This document shows, in pieces, positions 7,561-16,381 of a DNA stretch of 64,000 nucleotides (its first letter is position 1; each line of letters begins with the position of its first letter). Below the pieces are notes generated by a model. The model worked only from the letters and a program-made list of their open reading frames with translations. It was not told the DNA's origin and ran no database searches. The translations under genes were made by a program, and so were the position numbers. The stretch comes from Bacteroides gallinarum DSM 18171 = JCM 13658 (GTDB taxonomy: Bacteria > Bacteroidota > Bacteroidia > Bacteroidales > Bacteroidaceae): contig NZ_KB894120.1 in the NCBI RefSeq assembly GCF_000374365.1, positions 62,001 to 126,000 on the forward strand, given 5' to 3'.

Positions 7561-10134
7561 ATGAAAGCACAATCCCGTCCCCTCCGCCGCCATACCGTAC
7601 GTCTGTACCTCGTTGCATCACTGCTGTTACTCTCCGCCTGCCGGGACGACGCCCTACCCGTGCCCCCCACAGCCCCGGATACCGAGGAAGAGGAAACTTA
7701 CGAGCTGCCCGACGCCTTCCATGACAGCGAGCGTACCACCCCCTATCCCAAAGCCGATAACGAACTCTACCTGAACCCTCCCCCCTTCATCGTACCCGAA
7801 AATATGAAAACGGACGAACTGCTCCAGTTCGAACTGTCGCACGACGAAACATTCCCCGAAGGCGAAACCCGGCAGTCCGAGCCCAAGCCCTGGAACATCT
7901 ACGGGCCGCACTGCAAGCTCGAAACGGGCACATGGTACTGGCGCTTCCGCAGCGTAAACGCCGACGGAACACCCGGAGAATGGAGCCGGAACTACTCCTT
8001 CGAAGTGAAAGCCGAAACTCCCGTTTTCGTTACCCCCGGCTTCGAAACTTTCCGTACGAACGCACCGCACTCCTATCCGCGCCTGTTCTGCTACTTAGAC
8101 CCCTACATAGACGAAGCACGCCGTACCGTATCATCGCACCGCGAATACAAATCCCTGCTCAGCCGCGCCCGTAATGCTATCGAGGCAGACTATTCCGCCA
8201 AGAACCCGAATGAAGACGCCGAACAACTGAAAGTCCACATCCAGTCGCTCTACCACGCCTACCACCTCACCCGGCAAGATGAATATGCACAACGGATGCA
8301 CGAGCTGCTGCACAGCATGCTCTCCTATCCGGTAAGCGATAACCTCCTGTTTTCCGCCAACTTCACATCTACCAATATCGCCGTTTGCTACGCCATGATT
8401 TACGACCTGCTGTACAACGAGCTGACGGCCGACGAACGCCTGGGTGCAGAAACCATAATGATGCGTATGCTACGCAAGCTCACTCCCCAAATGTGGGGCT
8501 CGCAGGAAAACAAGCTAACACACAACCACTTCTGGCAACAAAACCTGCGCATCTACCTCCAATGCGCCTTCCTGCTCTACGACCACCCCTCATACAGCGC
8601 CGAAGTACTGCCTATGCTGGAGTATTATTACGAACTGTGGGCTGTCCGCGCCCCCGCCACGGGATTCAACCGCGACGGAGCATGGCACAACGGCATCGGC
8701 TACTTCTCCGCCAACCTCACCACCCTACACTATATGCCCATGCTCCTGTCTTACATCACCCGCCAGGACTTCCTGCAACACCCCTGGTATCACAACGCCG
8801 CACGCGCCATGGTCTACACCTGGCCGCCCCACTCCCAAAACAGCGGCTTCGGTGATTCCAGCGAGAAAAAAGGCGATACCCCCGCCCGCCAATACGCCGC
8901 CTTTGCCGACTTCCTGGCACGCGAGCTGGGCGACCCCTATGCCGGCTGGTACGCCTCCGAGTGCGACAACGAGCTGAAAGACGATATCGAGCTGCGCCTC
9001 TACCGCATCTGCTCCCCACGCACCTACGATACCGAACTACCCGCCGACCTTACCAAAATGGCATGGTATCGCGACATCGGCGAAGTAAACATGCACAGTT
9101 GCCTTAATACGACGGAAAAAGACGTGAACCTCTCGTTCCGTTCCAGCACCTTCGGCTCGGGCAGCCACACCACAGCCAGCCAAAACGCCTTCAACCTGCT
9201 GTACCAGGGCAAAAACATATACCGCAGTTCGGGCTATTACTATAATTACCATTCCGCCCATGCAATCATGTCCTACCGCCACAGCCGGGCGCACAACACC
9301 CTGCTGGTAAACGGCATCGGACAAACATTCAGTCCCAAAGGCTACGGCAACATCATGCGCGCCATGGAAGGTGCGCACATCACCTACTGCCTGGGCGATG
9401 CCTCGAAAGCCTACAACGGCATTACAGACGAGAAAGCCTGGCTGGAAAACTTCGAGAACATCGGCATCGAGCAAACCCCGGAATACGGCTTCGGCACTAC
9501 CCCGATCACCAAGTACCGCCGCCACGTACTCATGCTCCACCCCGAAGGAACCGTACTTATCTACGACGAGCTGGAAGCCTCGGAAGCCGTCACCTACGAC
9601 TGGCTGCTGCACAGCCCCTCGCAGATGTTCATCAACCGCGAACTGCTGACGGTCAACAGCCGGAACAAGGAAACCGGAGCCACCGCCGTAACGCAACTGT
9701 TCTGCAACGACCCCGTAACGCTGTCCGTCACCGACCAGTTCTACGAACCGCCTATCGACCCCGTAGCCTACCCCAACCAATGGCATACCACGGCGCGCAT
9801 CGAAGGCAAGGCAAAGACACGCGTCCTCGCCATTATCCAGGTGAACCCCGACGGCGTATCACCGCAAATCATCCGCCGTGCCGGAAACAAGCTCACCGTA
9901 GGAAACTGGACGGTCGAAGCCCAACTGGACGCTTCACAATCCGCCTCACTCCGTGTTACGAACACCGCCGCTCCCGTATGCTTCGACTACGGCAAGGAAA
10001 ATCCCGTATTGGACGGCGTTCCCTACCCGAGAGAGTACAGCATGTCGTCCCTGCTCTACGATGAAACGGACAGCGGATACGAAGCCGTGGAAATGACCGA
10101 CCAACTGCCCATATCCACCCGTGTAGCCCGTTAA
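7561..10134 (+). CDS. Heparinase II/III-type polysaccharide lyase lipoprotein (DUF4962 type)
   Basis: A lipoprotein signal ends at Cys27 (LSACRDD), and acidic residues after Cys suggest surface exposure. An Fn3-like domain spans about residues 55-150 (YLNPPPFIVP to WYWRFRS). The (alpha/alpha)-toroid carries HNHFWQ (His321-Trp325) and FNRDGAWHNG (Phe369-Gly378) followed by GYF. The beta-sandwich carries GSHTTASQNAF (His536) and YRHSRAHNT (Tyr572-Thr580). His in the NHxW and SHT motifs and Tyr after the NG motif are the residues expected to catalyse beta-elimination in this fold. The 857-residue length fits PL15-type exolyases. It follows two DUF6562-type lipoproteins, the same association as at 48640-54711. 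Heparin/heparan or another GAG-like uronate polymer is the likely substrate class. Confidence 0.82.
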   Translation: MKAQSRPLRRHTVRLYLVASLLLLSACRDDALPVPPTAPDTEEEETYELPDAFHDSERTTPYPKADNELYLNPPPFIVPENMKTDELLQFELSHDETFPEGETRQSEPKPWNIYGPHCKLETGTWYWRFRSVNADGTPGEWSRNYSFEVKAETPVFVTPGFETFRTNAPHSYPRLFCYLDPYIDEARRTVSSHREYKSLLSRARNAIEADYSAKNPNEDAEQLKVHIQSLYHAYHLTRQDEYAQRMHELLHSMLSYPVSDNLLFSANFTSTNIAVCYAMIYDLLYNELTADERLGAETIMMRMLRKLTPQMWGSQENKLTHNHFWQQNLRIYLQCAFLLYDHPSYSAEVLPMLEYYYELWAVRAPATGFNRDGAWHNGIGYFSANLTTLHYMPMLLSYITRQDFLQHPWYHNAARAMVYTWPPHSQNSGFGDSSEKKGDTPARQYAAFADFLARELGDPYAGWYASECDNELKDDIELRLYRICSPRTYDTELPADLTKMAWYRDIGEVNMHSCLNTTEKDVNLSFRSSTFGSGSHTTASQNAFNLLYQGKNIYRSSGYYYNYHSAHAIMSYRHSRAHNTLLVNGIGQTFSPKGYGNIMRAMEGAHITYCLGDASKAYNGITDEKAWLENFENIGIEQTPEYGFGTTPITKYRRHVLMLHPEGTVLIYDELEASEAVTYDWLLHSPSQMFINRELLTVNSRNKETGATAVTQLFCNDPVTLSVTDQFYEPPIDPVAYPNQWHTTARIEGKAKTRVLAIIQVNPDGVSPQIIRRAGNKLTVGNWTVEAQLDASQSASLRVTNTAAPVCFDYGKENPVLDGVPYPREYSMSSLLYDETDSGYEAVEMTDQLPISTRVAR

Positions 10135-10232
10135 CAACAAGATTATAATTCTATCGTACATAATTATAATACAACAACAGGATATTATCACTTTAAAAAA
10201 CAACATTAATATCCTATTCCGATTCCATGCGT

Positions 10233-10240
10233 TACCTTTG
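10233..10240 (+). promoter_or_regulatory. Candidate Bacteroides -7 promoter box (TACCTTTG)
   Basis: TACCTTTG matches TAnnTTTG and lies 36 bp before the ATG at 10277 in an AT-rich gap. It would start an operon running from the PL8-like pair to the jelly-roll gene at 24159. No convincing -33 TTTG was seen. Confidence 0.5.
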
Positions 10241-10276
10241 TTTCGCAAGAAAAAACGATAAAAAAACAAGAACATC

Positions 10277-13200
10277 ATGAAAAACAAAATCCTGTATCTG
10301 TTAACCGTATTATTCATCTTCCCGGCTTGGTTGTCCGCCGCACCTAAAGAAGAGAAAGTATTCGCCAACTATTTCGACATCCCGGTGAACAGTCCCGAAG
10401 GAACCGAAGTAATCGGACGCATCCACCTGGAAAGGAACAAGGATGTATTGACAAACCCCATTCCCGCCGGCTATCACTTTGAGATTCTCAAACAAGAGGA
10501 CGGGCTGTTCGATTTGGAAACCCGGTACGACCTCTCCAAACGCATTATGGGAGTACTTACCGTAGCTCCAGGCAAGGACACGGGAAGCGCCCCCTCCAAC
10601 CACCGCCTCACCATAGCCCTAAAAGACGGCGACCGGCTGCTGAAAAAATTCAATATCAACATCAAGGTAGTAAAGGAAACCCTGTGGAGCCTGTTCTACA
10701 GACGCTACACCCCTCATACCCTTAAAAACAAACGCCTGTACGGACGCATCAAATACTCCGACGATGAGGTAGCCGCCAAAATCGGCGAGCTGAAAAACAA
10801 CGGCTGGAAATTCGCCGGACTGGAGAAATGCTACCGGGGACGTCCGCAGGACTATACAGCCAAGTTCGACCCAACCAACGACCATGCCCCGAGCGGAACC
10901 ATAGAATACGACTGGGCGAAAGTAGCCAACCAGATAGGCGGAATGGGCTATGCCTATGCCACCTCCAAAGTGTACGGTCCCCAAGGAAATCCCCAAAAGC
11001 GGAATGAGTTGAGAGAGACCCTATACCAGGCAATACTGACCTATACCAACTCCGTACCCGTAGAAGGCAACGAAGTCATGGTAGACGGCAAGCCGATAGG
11101 CAACTGCACCGGCGACGGCTTCGGCATGCTGCAAGCACACAAAATGGCGGGCATGCAGACCCCTACCCACCAATGGGGATTGACCGACCCGCTGGTAGTG
11201 CCCGTACTCCACTTGATGCCCGATTTGCTGGAAGGCATGCACAACCAAGATGAAACCAGCCTGAAAGTACACAACGCACTGATACGCTACCTGCAAATAT
11301 TCTTCGCCGAAATAAAAAGCCGCCGCGCTATCGACGACCCCGACGGACGCTGGGGCGAACTGCAAGACACCATTTACTCGGCAGGCGCATGGGCGGACGC
11401 CAACCTCGGCCACCGTTCGCGCACCCTGCTGGCGCTGCCTATCATCTGGGCGGACTACAACCGCCCCCTGACCTACGTACAGTATTGGTACAGCGATTTC
11501 TACCACGACCGGCCGTTCAAGGATTTCAGCTACTCACCGGGGTGGAGCCCTCACGGAATTGTGGCCGACGTCAGCCGCTGGATGACTAAATACAATGTCG
11601 TAGCCCATAAGTACATCCAGTCCGGTTTCCAGCCCGACGGAACCATATCCCACCACATAGGCAATGCCACCGACGCCGCCATGGTAGCCTACGGTTTCGA
11701 ATGGCTCACAGACTGCAACACCGGGTACAGCTATTTCAGGAATACCAAGTTCAAGATAGCCGACAAATACTACCAGTTCCAGGCAGACCGCCTGCTGAAC
11801 GTATATCCGAAACTGTTCTACAAGCAACGCATGGACTTCCTCGTTGCCGGACGCTCTTTCCTGGACGATATGCGCACATTTGCCACCAAAACCTATCCCC
11901 AGGCCGTAAAGTCCATGCTGAATGCACGTAACAAAGGTTCCCGGCTGACCGGAGTGGAAAAGCTGCAAGACATCTGCAAGCAAATAAAAGACAATACATT
12001 CGAATACTCGGGTACGGATGCCTATTGGGTGAACGAATACCTCGTACACCGCCGCGGCGAAAACGAACAGCCGTTCTATGCCTCGCTCAAACTGAAATCG
12101 GAACGTACCGTAGGAGCCGAGGACTTCAGCAAAGAAGTACGCCGCTCCTGGCACATGGGCTACGGCATACTGCAAGTAAAAGTAAAAGGCGACGAATACG
12201 CCGACCGCGTACTGCGCAACTTCGACTGGCACGCCCTGCCCGGACTGACGGAAGAATGGCGCACCGACCCGATGCCGCTGGGACACGCGCAAGCATCGCT
12301 GCCGGGGCTGAACAAGATTTCGGGCGTGCTGGCCGACGGCAAAGCCGGCATGGGCATCTACCACCACCTGCCCAAAGAAACGTACAGCTCGGCTACCGCC
12401 TTCAAGAGCTACCACTTCATCGGGGACAAAATCATCGCCCTGGGAAGCGGCATAGCCCGCCTGCGCCCCGGACAGGGAAACGAAATCACCACTTTCATCG
12501 ACCAGTCCGCCTTGAACAGCCCGCTTACATGGTGTGCCGGCGGAGAGACGCAGACCGTAGCCCCCGGACAGTCCGTAAACATCGCCCGGGAGATAAATGG
12601 CGTATGCTGGCTGCACCAAGGCAGCAAAGGATACGTTATCTTACCGGTACGGAAGTTGTCGCTGCAAATAAAGAGCGGCAAGGAAGTGAATATCACCGAC
12701 CGTACGATAGCCGATAAGAAACCGAATTTCATTATTGCCGTAAACCACGGAACCGAACCCGGAAAGACATGGGACAATGCCTACCGCTACATACAACTGC
12801 CCAACGTTAGCGCGGAAGAAATGCCCGCACGTGTGGAGGCATTGCTCAAAGACCTGGAATTCGCCATGCAGGAAGGTGCGGCGCACGCCGTCTATTCCGA
12901 TGCGGATAAAACCTGGCAGTACGCCTTCTTCAAGCCCGGAAGCATCTCCGCAGGCAATACCACGGTAACCTCCGGAGACATTGCGGAAATCATGTTGCGC
13001 GACGACGGCGAAGCATGGGTGCTGTCCGTCAACAACCCGGCACCGGACGGACGGAAACAGACCCTGACCTTCAACATCTCCGCCAAGCTGCCTGCCGGAA
13101 CCTACGCCTACCGTACCTGCGGCGTCTATCCGCTGGAAGGCGAAACCGTGACGGTGACACCCGAAGGCAAAGGCAGCAAAGTAACGGTAGAACTGCCCGA

Positions 13201-13282
13201 CAGCCGAGATGCGGAGAAATACAACTACCAGTCCGACCTCTATGCCGCCACTCCGATTATCGTAAGCATCCCCAAGAAATAA
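10277..13282 (+). CDS. Chondroitin ABC lyase-like (PL8-fold) polysaccharide lyase, copy 1
   Basis: A signal peptide covers about residues 1-21. The 1001-residue length is typical of chondroitin ABC lyases. The catalytic-toroid motif FQPDGTISHH places His460 where Proteus vulgaris chondroitinase ABC has its catalytic His. The Arg of AGRSFLDD (Arg526) matches its active-site Arg. C-terminal segments such as FDWHALPGLTEEW, the TTFIDQ strand and GSKGYVILPV align with the super-sandwich domain. The Tyr expected seven residues after the His is Ala467; the nearest Tyr is Tyr472. It is followed 32 bp later by a close paralog. Action on chondroitin, dermatan or a decorated variant by beta-elimination is likely; exact specificity is unknown. 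Confidence 0.75.
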   Translation: MKNKILYLLTVLFIFPAWLSAAPKEEKVFANYFDIPVNSPEGTEVIGRIHLERNKDVLTNPIPAGYHFEILKQEDGLFDLETRYDLSKRIMGVLTVAPGKDTGSAPSNHRLTIALKDGDRLLKKFNINIKVVKETLWSLFYRRYTPHTLKNKRLYGRIKYSDDEVAAKIGELKNNGWKFAGLEKCYRGRPQDYTAKFDPTNDHAPSGTIEYDWAKVANQIGGMGYAYATSKVYGPQGNPQKRNELRETLYQAILTYTNSVPVEGNEVMVDGKPIGNCTGDGFGMLQAHKMAGMQTPTHQWGLTDPLVVPVLHLMPDLLEGMHNQDETSLKVHNALIRYLQIFFAEIKSRRAIDDPDGRWGELQDTIYSAGAWADANLGHRSRTLLALPIIWADYNRPLTYVQYWYSDFYHDRPFKDFSYSPGWSPHGIVADVSRWMTKYNVVAHKYIQSGFQPDGTISHHIGNATDAAMVAYGFEWLTDCNTGYSYFRNTKFKIADKYYQFQADRLLNVYPKLFYKQRMDFLVAGRSFLDDMRTFATKTYPQAVKSMLNARNKGSRLTGVEKLQDICKQIKDNTFEYSGTDAYWVNEYLVHRRGENEQPFYASLKLKSERTVGAEDFSKEVRRSWHMGYGILQVKVKGDEYADRVLRNFDWHALPGLTEEWRTDPMPLGHAQASLPGLNKISGVLADGKAGMGIYHHLPKETYSSATAFKSYHFIGDKIIALGSGIARLRPGQGNEITTFIDQSALNSPLTWCAGGETQTVAPGQSVNIAREINGVCWLHQGSKGYVILPVRKLSLQIKSGKEVNITDRTIADKKPNFIIAVNHGTEPGKTWDNAYRYIQLPNVSAEEMPARVEALLKDLEFAMQEGAAHAVYSDADKTWQYAFFKPGSISAGNTTVTSGDIAEIMLRDDGEAWVLSVNNPAPDGRKQTLTFNISAKLPAGTYAYRTCGVYPLEGETVTVTPEGKGSKVTVELPDSRDAEKYNYQSDLYAATPIIVSIPKK

Positions 13283-13314
13283 ATACCGTAATATCAACCA
13301 TACACTAATACCTA

Positions 13315-16300
13315 ATGACAAGAAACAAACTGAACACATGGCTCGGCATCATACTGTGCAGCTTACTGCCGCTCGGTATTCAAGCACAAGAACGGGAAAA
13401 AGTATTCGCCGACTACTTCGACATCCCGGTAAACAGTCCCGAAGGAACCGAAGTTATCGGGCGCATCCACCTGGAGCGCAATAAAGACGTATCCACGCGT
13501 CCTATTCCCGAAAGCTACCGATTCGAAATCCTGGAACAGGATGCCGCCAACCTGTTTACGCTGGAAACCCGCTATGATTTGTCGAAACGCATCATGGGTG
13601 TGTTCACCGTAGCCGAAGGCAAGAAAACCGAAGCCGAAAAAGCTTCGCACCGCCTGGTCGTAGCCCTAAAGGACGGCGACAGGCAACTGAGAAAGTTCAA
13701 AGTCACTATCCGCGTAGCCAAAGAACCTCTGTTAAAGACACTCTACAACCGCTACCTGCCGGAAGTGATAAACAACGACCGCATGTACGGCCGTACAAAG
13801 TTTACGAACGATGAAGTAGCCGGCAAAATCATAGAGCTGAAACGAAACGGCTGGAAATTCGAAGGACTGGAAAAATGTTACGAACGCCGCCCGCAGGACT
13901 ATCTGTACAAGGTAAACGCCAACGACGACCACCGGCCTACCGGCACTATCGAGTACGACTGGGAGAAAGTCGTAAACCAGATTGGCGGCTTGGGACATGC
14001 GTATGCCAACTCCAACGTGTACGGCCCGCAAGGAAACCCCGCCAAACATCGCGAACTGCGCGAAACCCTATACCATACCATATTGACCTTTACCAGCTCC
14101 GTCCCCGTAGAAGGGAGCGAGTTGCTGATAGACGGCAAGCCTATCGGCAACTGTACAGGAGACGGATTCGCCCTGCTGCAATCCCGCAAAATGGCAGGAA
14201 TGCAGGTATCCACCCACCAGTGGATGATAGTGGACGGACTGGTAGGCCCGGCAGTCCACCTGATGCCCGACCTGCTGAAAGGCATGCAGAACGGAGACAG
14301 CATTTGTGAAAAAGTGCACAACGCCCTAATCCGCTACCTGCAAGTATTCTTCGCCGAGATAAAAGGCCGTCGTGCTATCGACAACCCGGCAGGTCGCTGG
14401 GGCGAGCTGCAAGACACCGTTTACTCGGCAGGAGCCTGGGCAGACGCCAATCTGGGACACCGCATACGCACCATGCTGGCATTGCCTTTCATCTGGGCCG
14501 ATTACAACCGCCCGCTCACCTATGTGCAATACTGGTACGAGGACTTCTACAAAGGCAAGCCCTTCAAAGGATTCAGCTACTCGACCGGGTGGAGCCCTCA
14601 CGGAATAATGTCCGACCTCAGCTATTGGATGACGAAGTACAACGTAGTGGCGCACAAATACATCCAGTCCGGCTTCCAGCCCGACGGCACTGTATCGCAC
14701 CACATCGCCAATGCAACCGATGCGGCTATGGTGGCATATGGTTTCGGCTGGCTGACCGACTGCAACGTAGGCTATAACTACTTCAGGAATACGAGATACA
14801 GCGTTCCCGCGCAATACTACCAGTTCCAGGCAGACCGCCTGCTGAACGTCTATCCCCGTATGTTCTACAAACAACGTATGGACTTCCTCGTGGCCGGACG
14901 CTCTTTCCTCGACAACTTGCAGGACTTCGCCGTCAAGACCTATCCCCGCTCCGTAAACAGCATGCTGAAAGCACGCAGTAAAAACACCCGGATAGAAGGC
15001 GTGGAGGAGCTGAAAGCCGTATGCAGGCAAGTCAGGGAAAACACCTTCGAATACTCCGGTACGGATGCTTATTGGGTCAATGAATACCTGGTACACCGCC
15101 GCGGACAAAATGAAGCTCCCTTCTACGCTTCGCTCAAACTGAAGTCCGAACGTACGGTAGGAGCAGAAGATTTCGGCAAGAAAGTACGCCGTTCCTGGCA
15201 CATGGGCTACGGCATCCTGCCCGTAAAGGTAACAGGTGACGAATATTCCGAGAAAGTCATCTGTAACTTCGACTGGCACGCCCTGCCGGGGCTCACCGAG
15301 GAGTGGCGCACCGACCCGATGCCCATGAAGGGAGGCTCGCAAGGCTCATTACCCGGGCTCAACAAGATTGCCGGCGTAACGGCCGACGGCAAAACGGGTA
15401 TGGGCATCTACCACCACCTCACCAAAGAGAAGTACAGCACAGCCACCGCTTTCAAAAGTTACCACTTCATCGAAGACAAGATAATAGCCATGGGAACCGG
15501 CATCGGACGGGTACGCCCCGGACAAGGCGAGCCCATAGCGACCTTCATCGACCAGACGGCACTGAAAACCCCGCTCACCTGGTGTACAGGAAAAGAGATA
15601 CAGACCGTGCAACCGGGAGAGTCGGTGAACCTGGCGGAGGAGATAAACGATGTATGCTGGCTGCACCAGGGAAGCAAAGGCTACGTTATACTACCCGTGA
15701 AAAAACTGCAATTACTCATCAGGAGCGGTAAGGAAATCAATGTCACCGACCCTTCCATAGCCAAAGGCAAACCGGGATTCATCATCGCCCTGAGCCACGG
15801 CACACAACCGGGCGAAACGCTGGACAACGCCTACCGCTATGTACAGTTGCCGAACGTCACCGCACAGGAAATGCCCCGACGCGTGGCAGCTCTGCTGAAA
15901 GACCTGGAATTCACCGCACAAGAGTGTACGGCACATGCGGTATACTCCAAAAAAGACCGCATCCGCCAATACGCATTCTTCGAGCCCGCCACCATTGAAG
16001 CGGGAGGTATCGGAGTGACCTCGGACGACGTGGCGCAAATCATACTGCGCGAAGAAGGAAACCAATGGATAATGACCGTAAGCAACCCCATGCCCGACGG
16101 ACAAAAACAGACGCTCACCTTCCACGTATCGACACCGCTACCCGCAGGAACCTACACCTACCGTACCCGCGGCGTCTACCCGCTGGAAGGCGAAACCGTG
16201 ACCGTATCCCCCGAGGGCAACGGCAGCAAAGTAACGGTAGAACTGCCCGACAGCCGGGATGCAGCCAGGTACAACTACCAGTCAGACCTGTACGCAGCTA

Positions 16301-16332
16301 CGCCTATCGTAGTAAACCTGCCGAAACAATGA
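13315..16332 (+). CDS. Chondroitin ABC lyase-like (PL8-fold) polysaccharide lyase, copy 2
   Basis: It is a close paralog of the upstream gene over its whole length (1005 residues), with blocks such as YFDIPVNSPEGTEVIGRIHL identical. A signal peptide (about residues 1-25) points to the periplasm. The matching residues are His463 in FQPDGTVSHH, Ala470 instead of the usual Tyr, Tyr475 and Arg529 in AGRSFLDN. The two copies probably arose by tandem duplication and diverged; differences are spread through the protein. The GH29 gene follows after about 50 bp in the same direction. The shared Tyr-to-Ala change argues for a subfamily trait and not decay of one copy. Confidence 0.75.
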   Translation: MTRNKLNTWLGIILCSLLPLGIQAQEREKVFADYFDIPVNSPEGTEVIGRIHLERNKDVSTRPIPESYRFEILEQDAANLFTLETRYDLSKRIMGVFTVAEGKKTEAEKASHRLVVALKDGDRQLRKFKVTIRVAKEPLLKTLYNRYLPEVINNDRMYGRTKFTNDEVAGKIIELKRNGWKFEGLEKCYERRPQDYLYKVNANDDHRPTGTIEYDWEKVVNQIGGLGHAYANSNVYGPQGNPAKHRELRETLYHTILTFTSSVPVEGSELLIDGKPIGNCTGDGFALLQSRKMAGMQVSTHQWMIVDGLVGPAVHLMPDLLKGMQNGDSICEKVHNALIRYLQVFFAEIKGRRAIDNPAGRWGELQDTVYSAGAWADANLGHRIRTMLALPFIWADYNRPLTYVQYWYEDFYKGKPFKGFSYSTGWSPHGIMSDLSYWMTKYNVVAHKYIQSGFQPDGTVSHHIANATDAAMVAYGFGWLTDCNVGYNYFRNTRYSVPAQYYQFQADRLLNVYPRMFYKQRMDFLVAGRSFLDNLQDFAVKTYPRSVNSMLKARSKNTRIEGVEELKAVCRQVRENTFEYSGTDAYWVNEYLVHRRGQNEAPFYASLKLKSERTVGAEDFGKKVRRSWHMGYGILPVKVTGDEYSEKVICNFDWHALPGLTEEWRTDPMPMKGGSQGSLPGLNKIAGVTADGKTGMGIYHHLTKEKYSTATAFKSYHFIEDKIIAMGTGIGRVRPGQGEPIATFIDQTALKTPLTWCTGKEIQTVQPGESVNLAEEINDVCWLHQGSKGYVILPVKKLQLLIRSGKEINVTDPSIAKGKPGFIIALSHGTQPGETLDNAYRYVQLPNVTAQEMPRRVAALLKDLEFTAQECTAHAVYSKKDRIRQYAFFEPATIEAGGIGVTSDDVAQIILREEGNQWIMTVSNPMPDGQKQTLTFHVSTPLPAGTYTYRTRGVYPLEGETVTVSPEGNGSKVTVELPDSRDAARYNYQSDLYAATPIVVNLPKQ

Positions 16333-16381
16333 CCGGTACGGCACATTATTTACCCAATTCACCAACTAATTATTACCGATT

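Noticed and set aside
11534-12619. Open frame of 361 codons on the minus strand opposite the first PL8-like gene
   Set aside because: No recognisable domain or promoter; explained by codon bias of the opposite strand.
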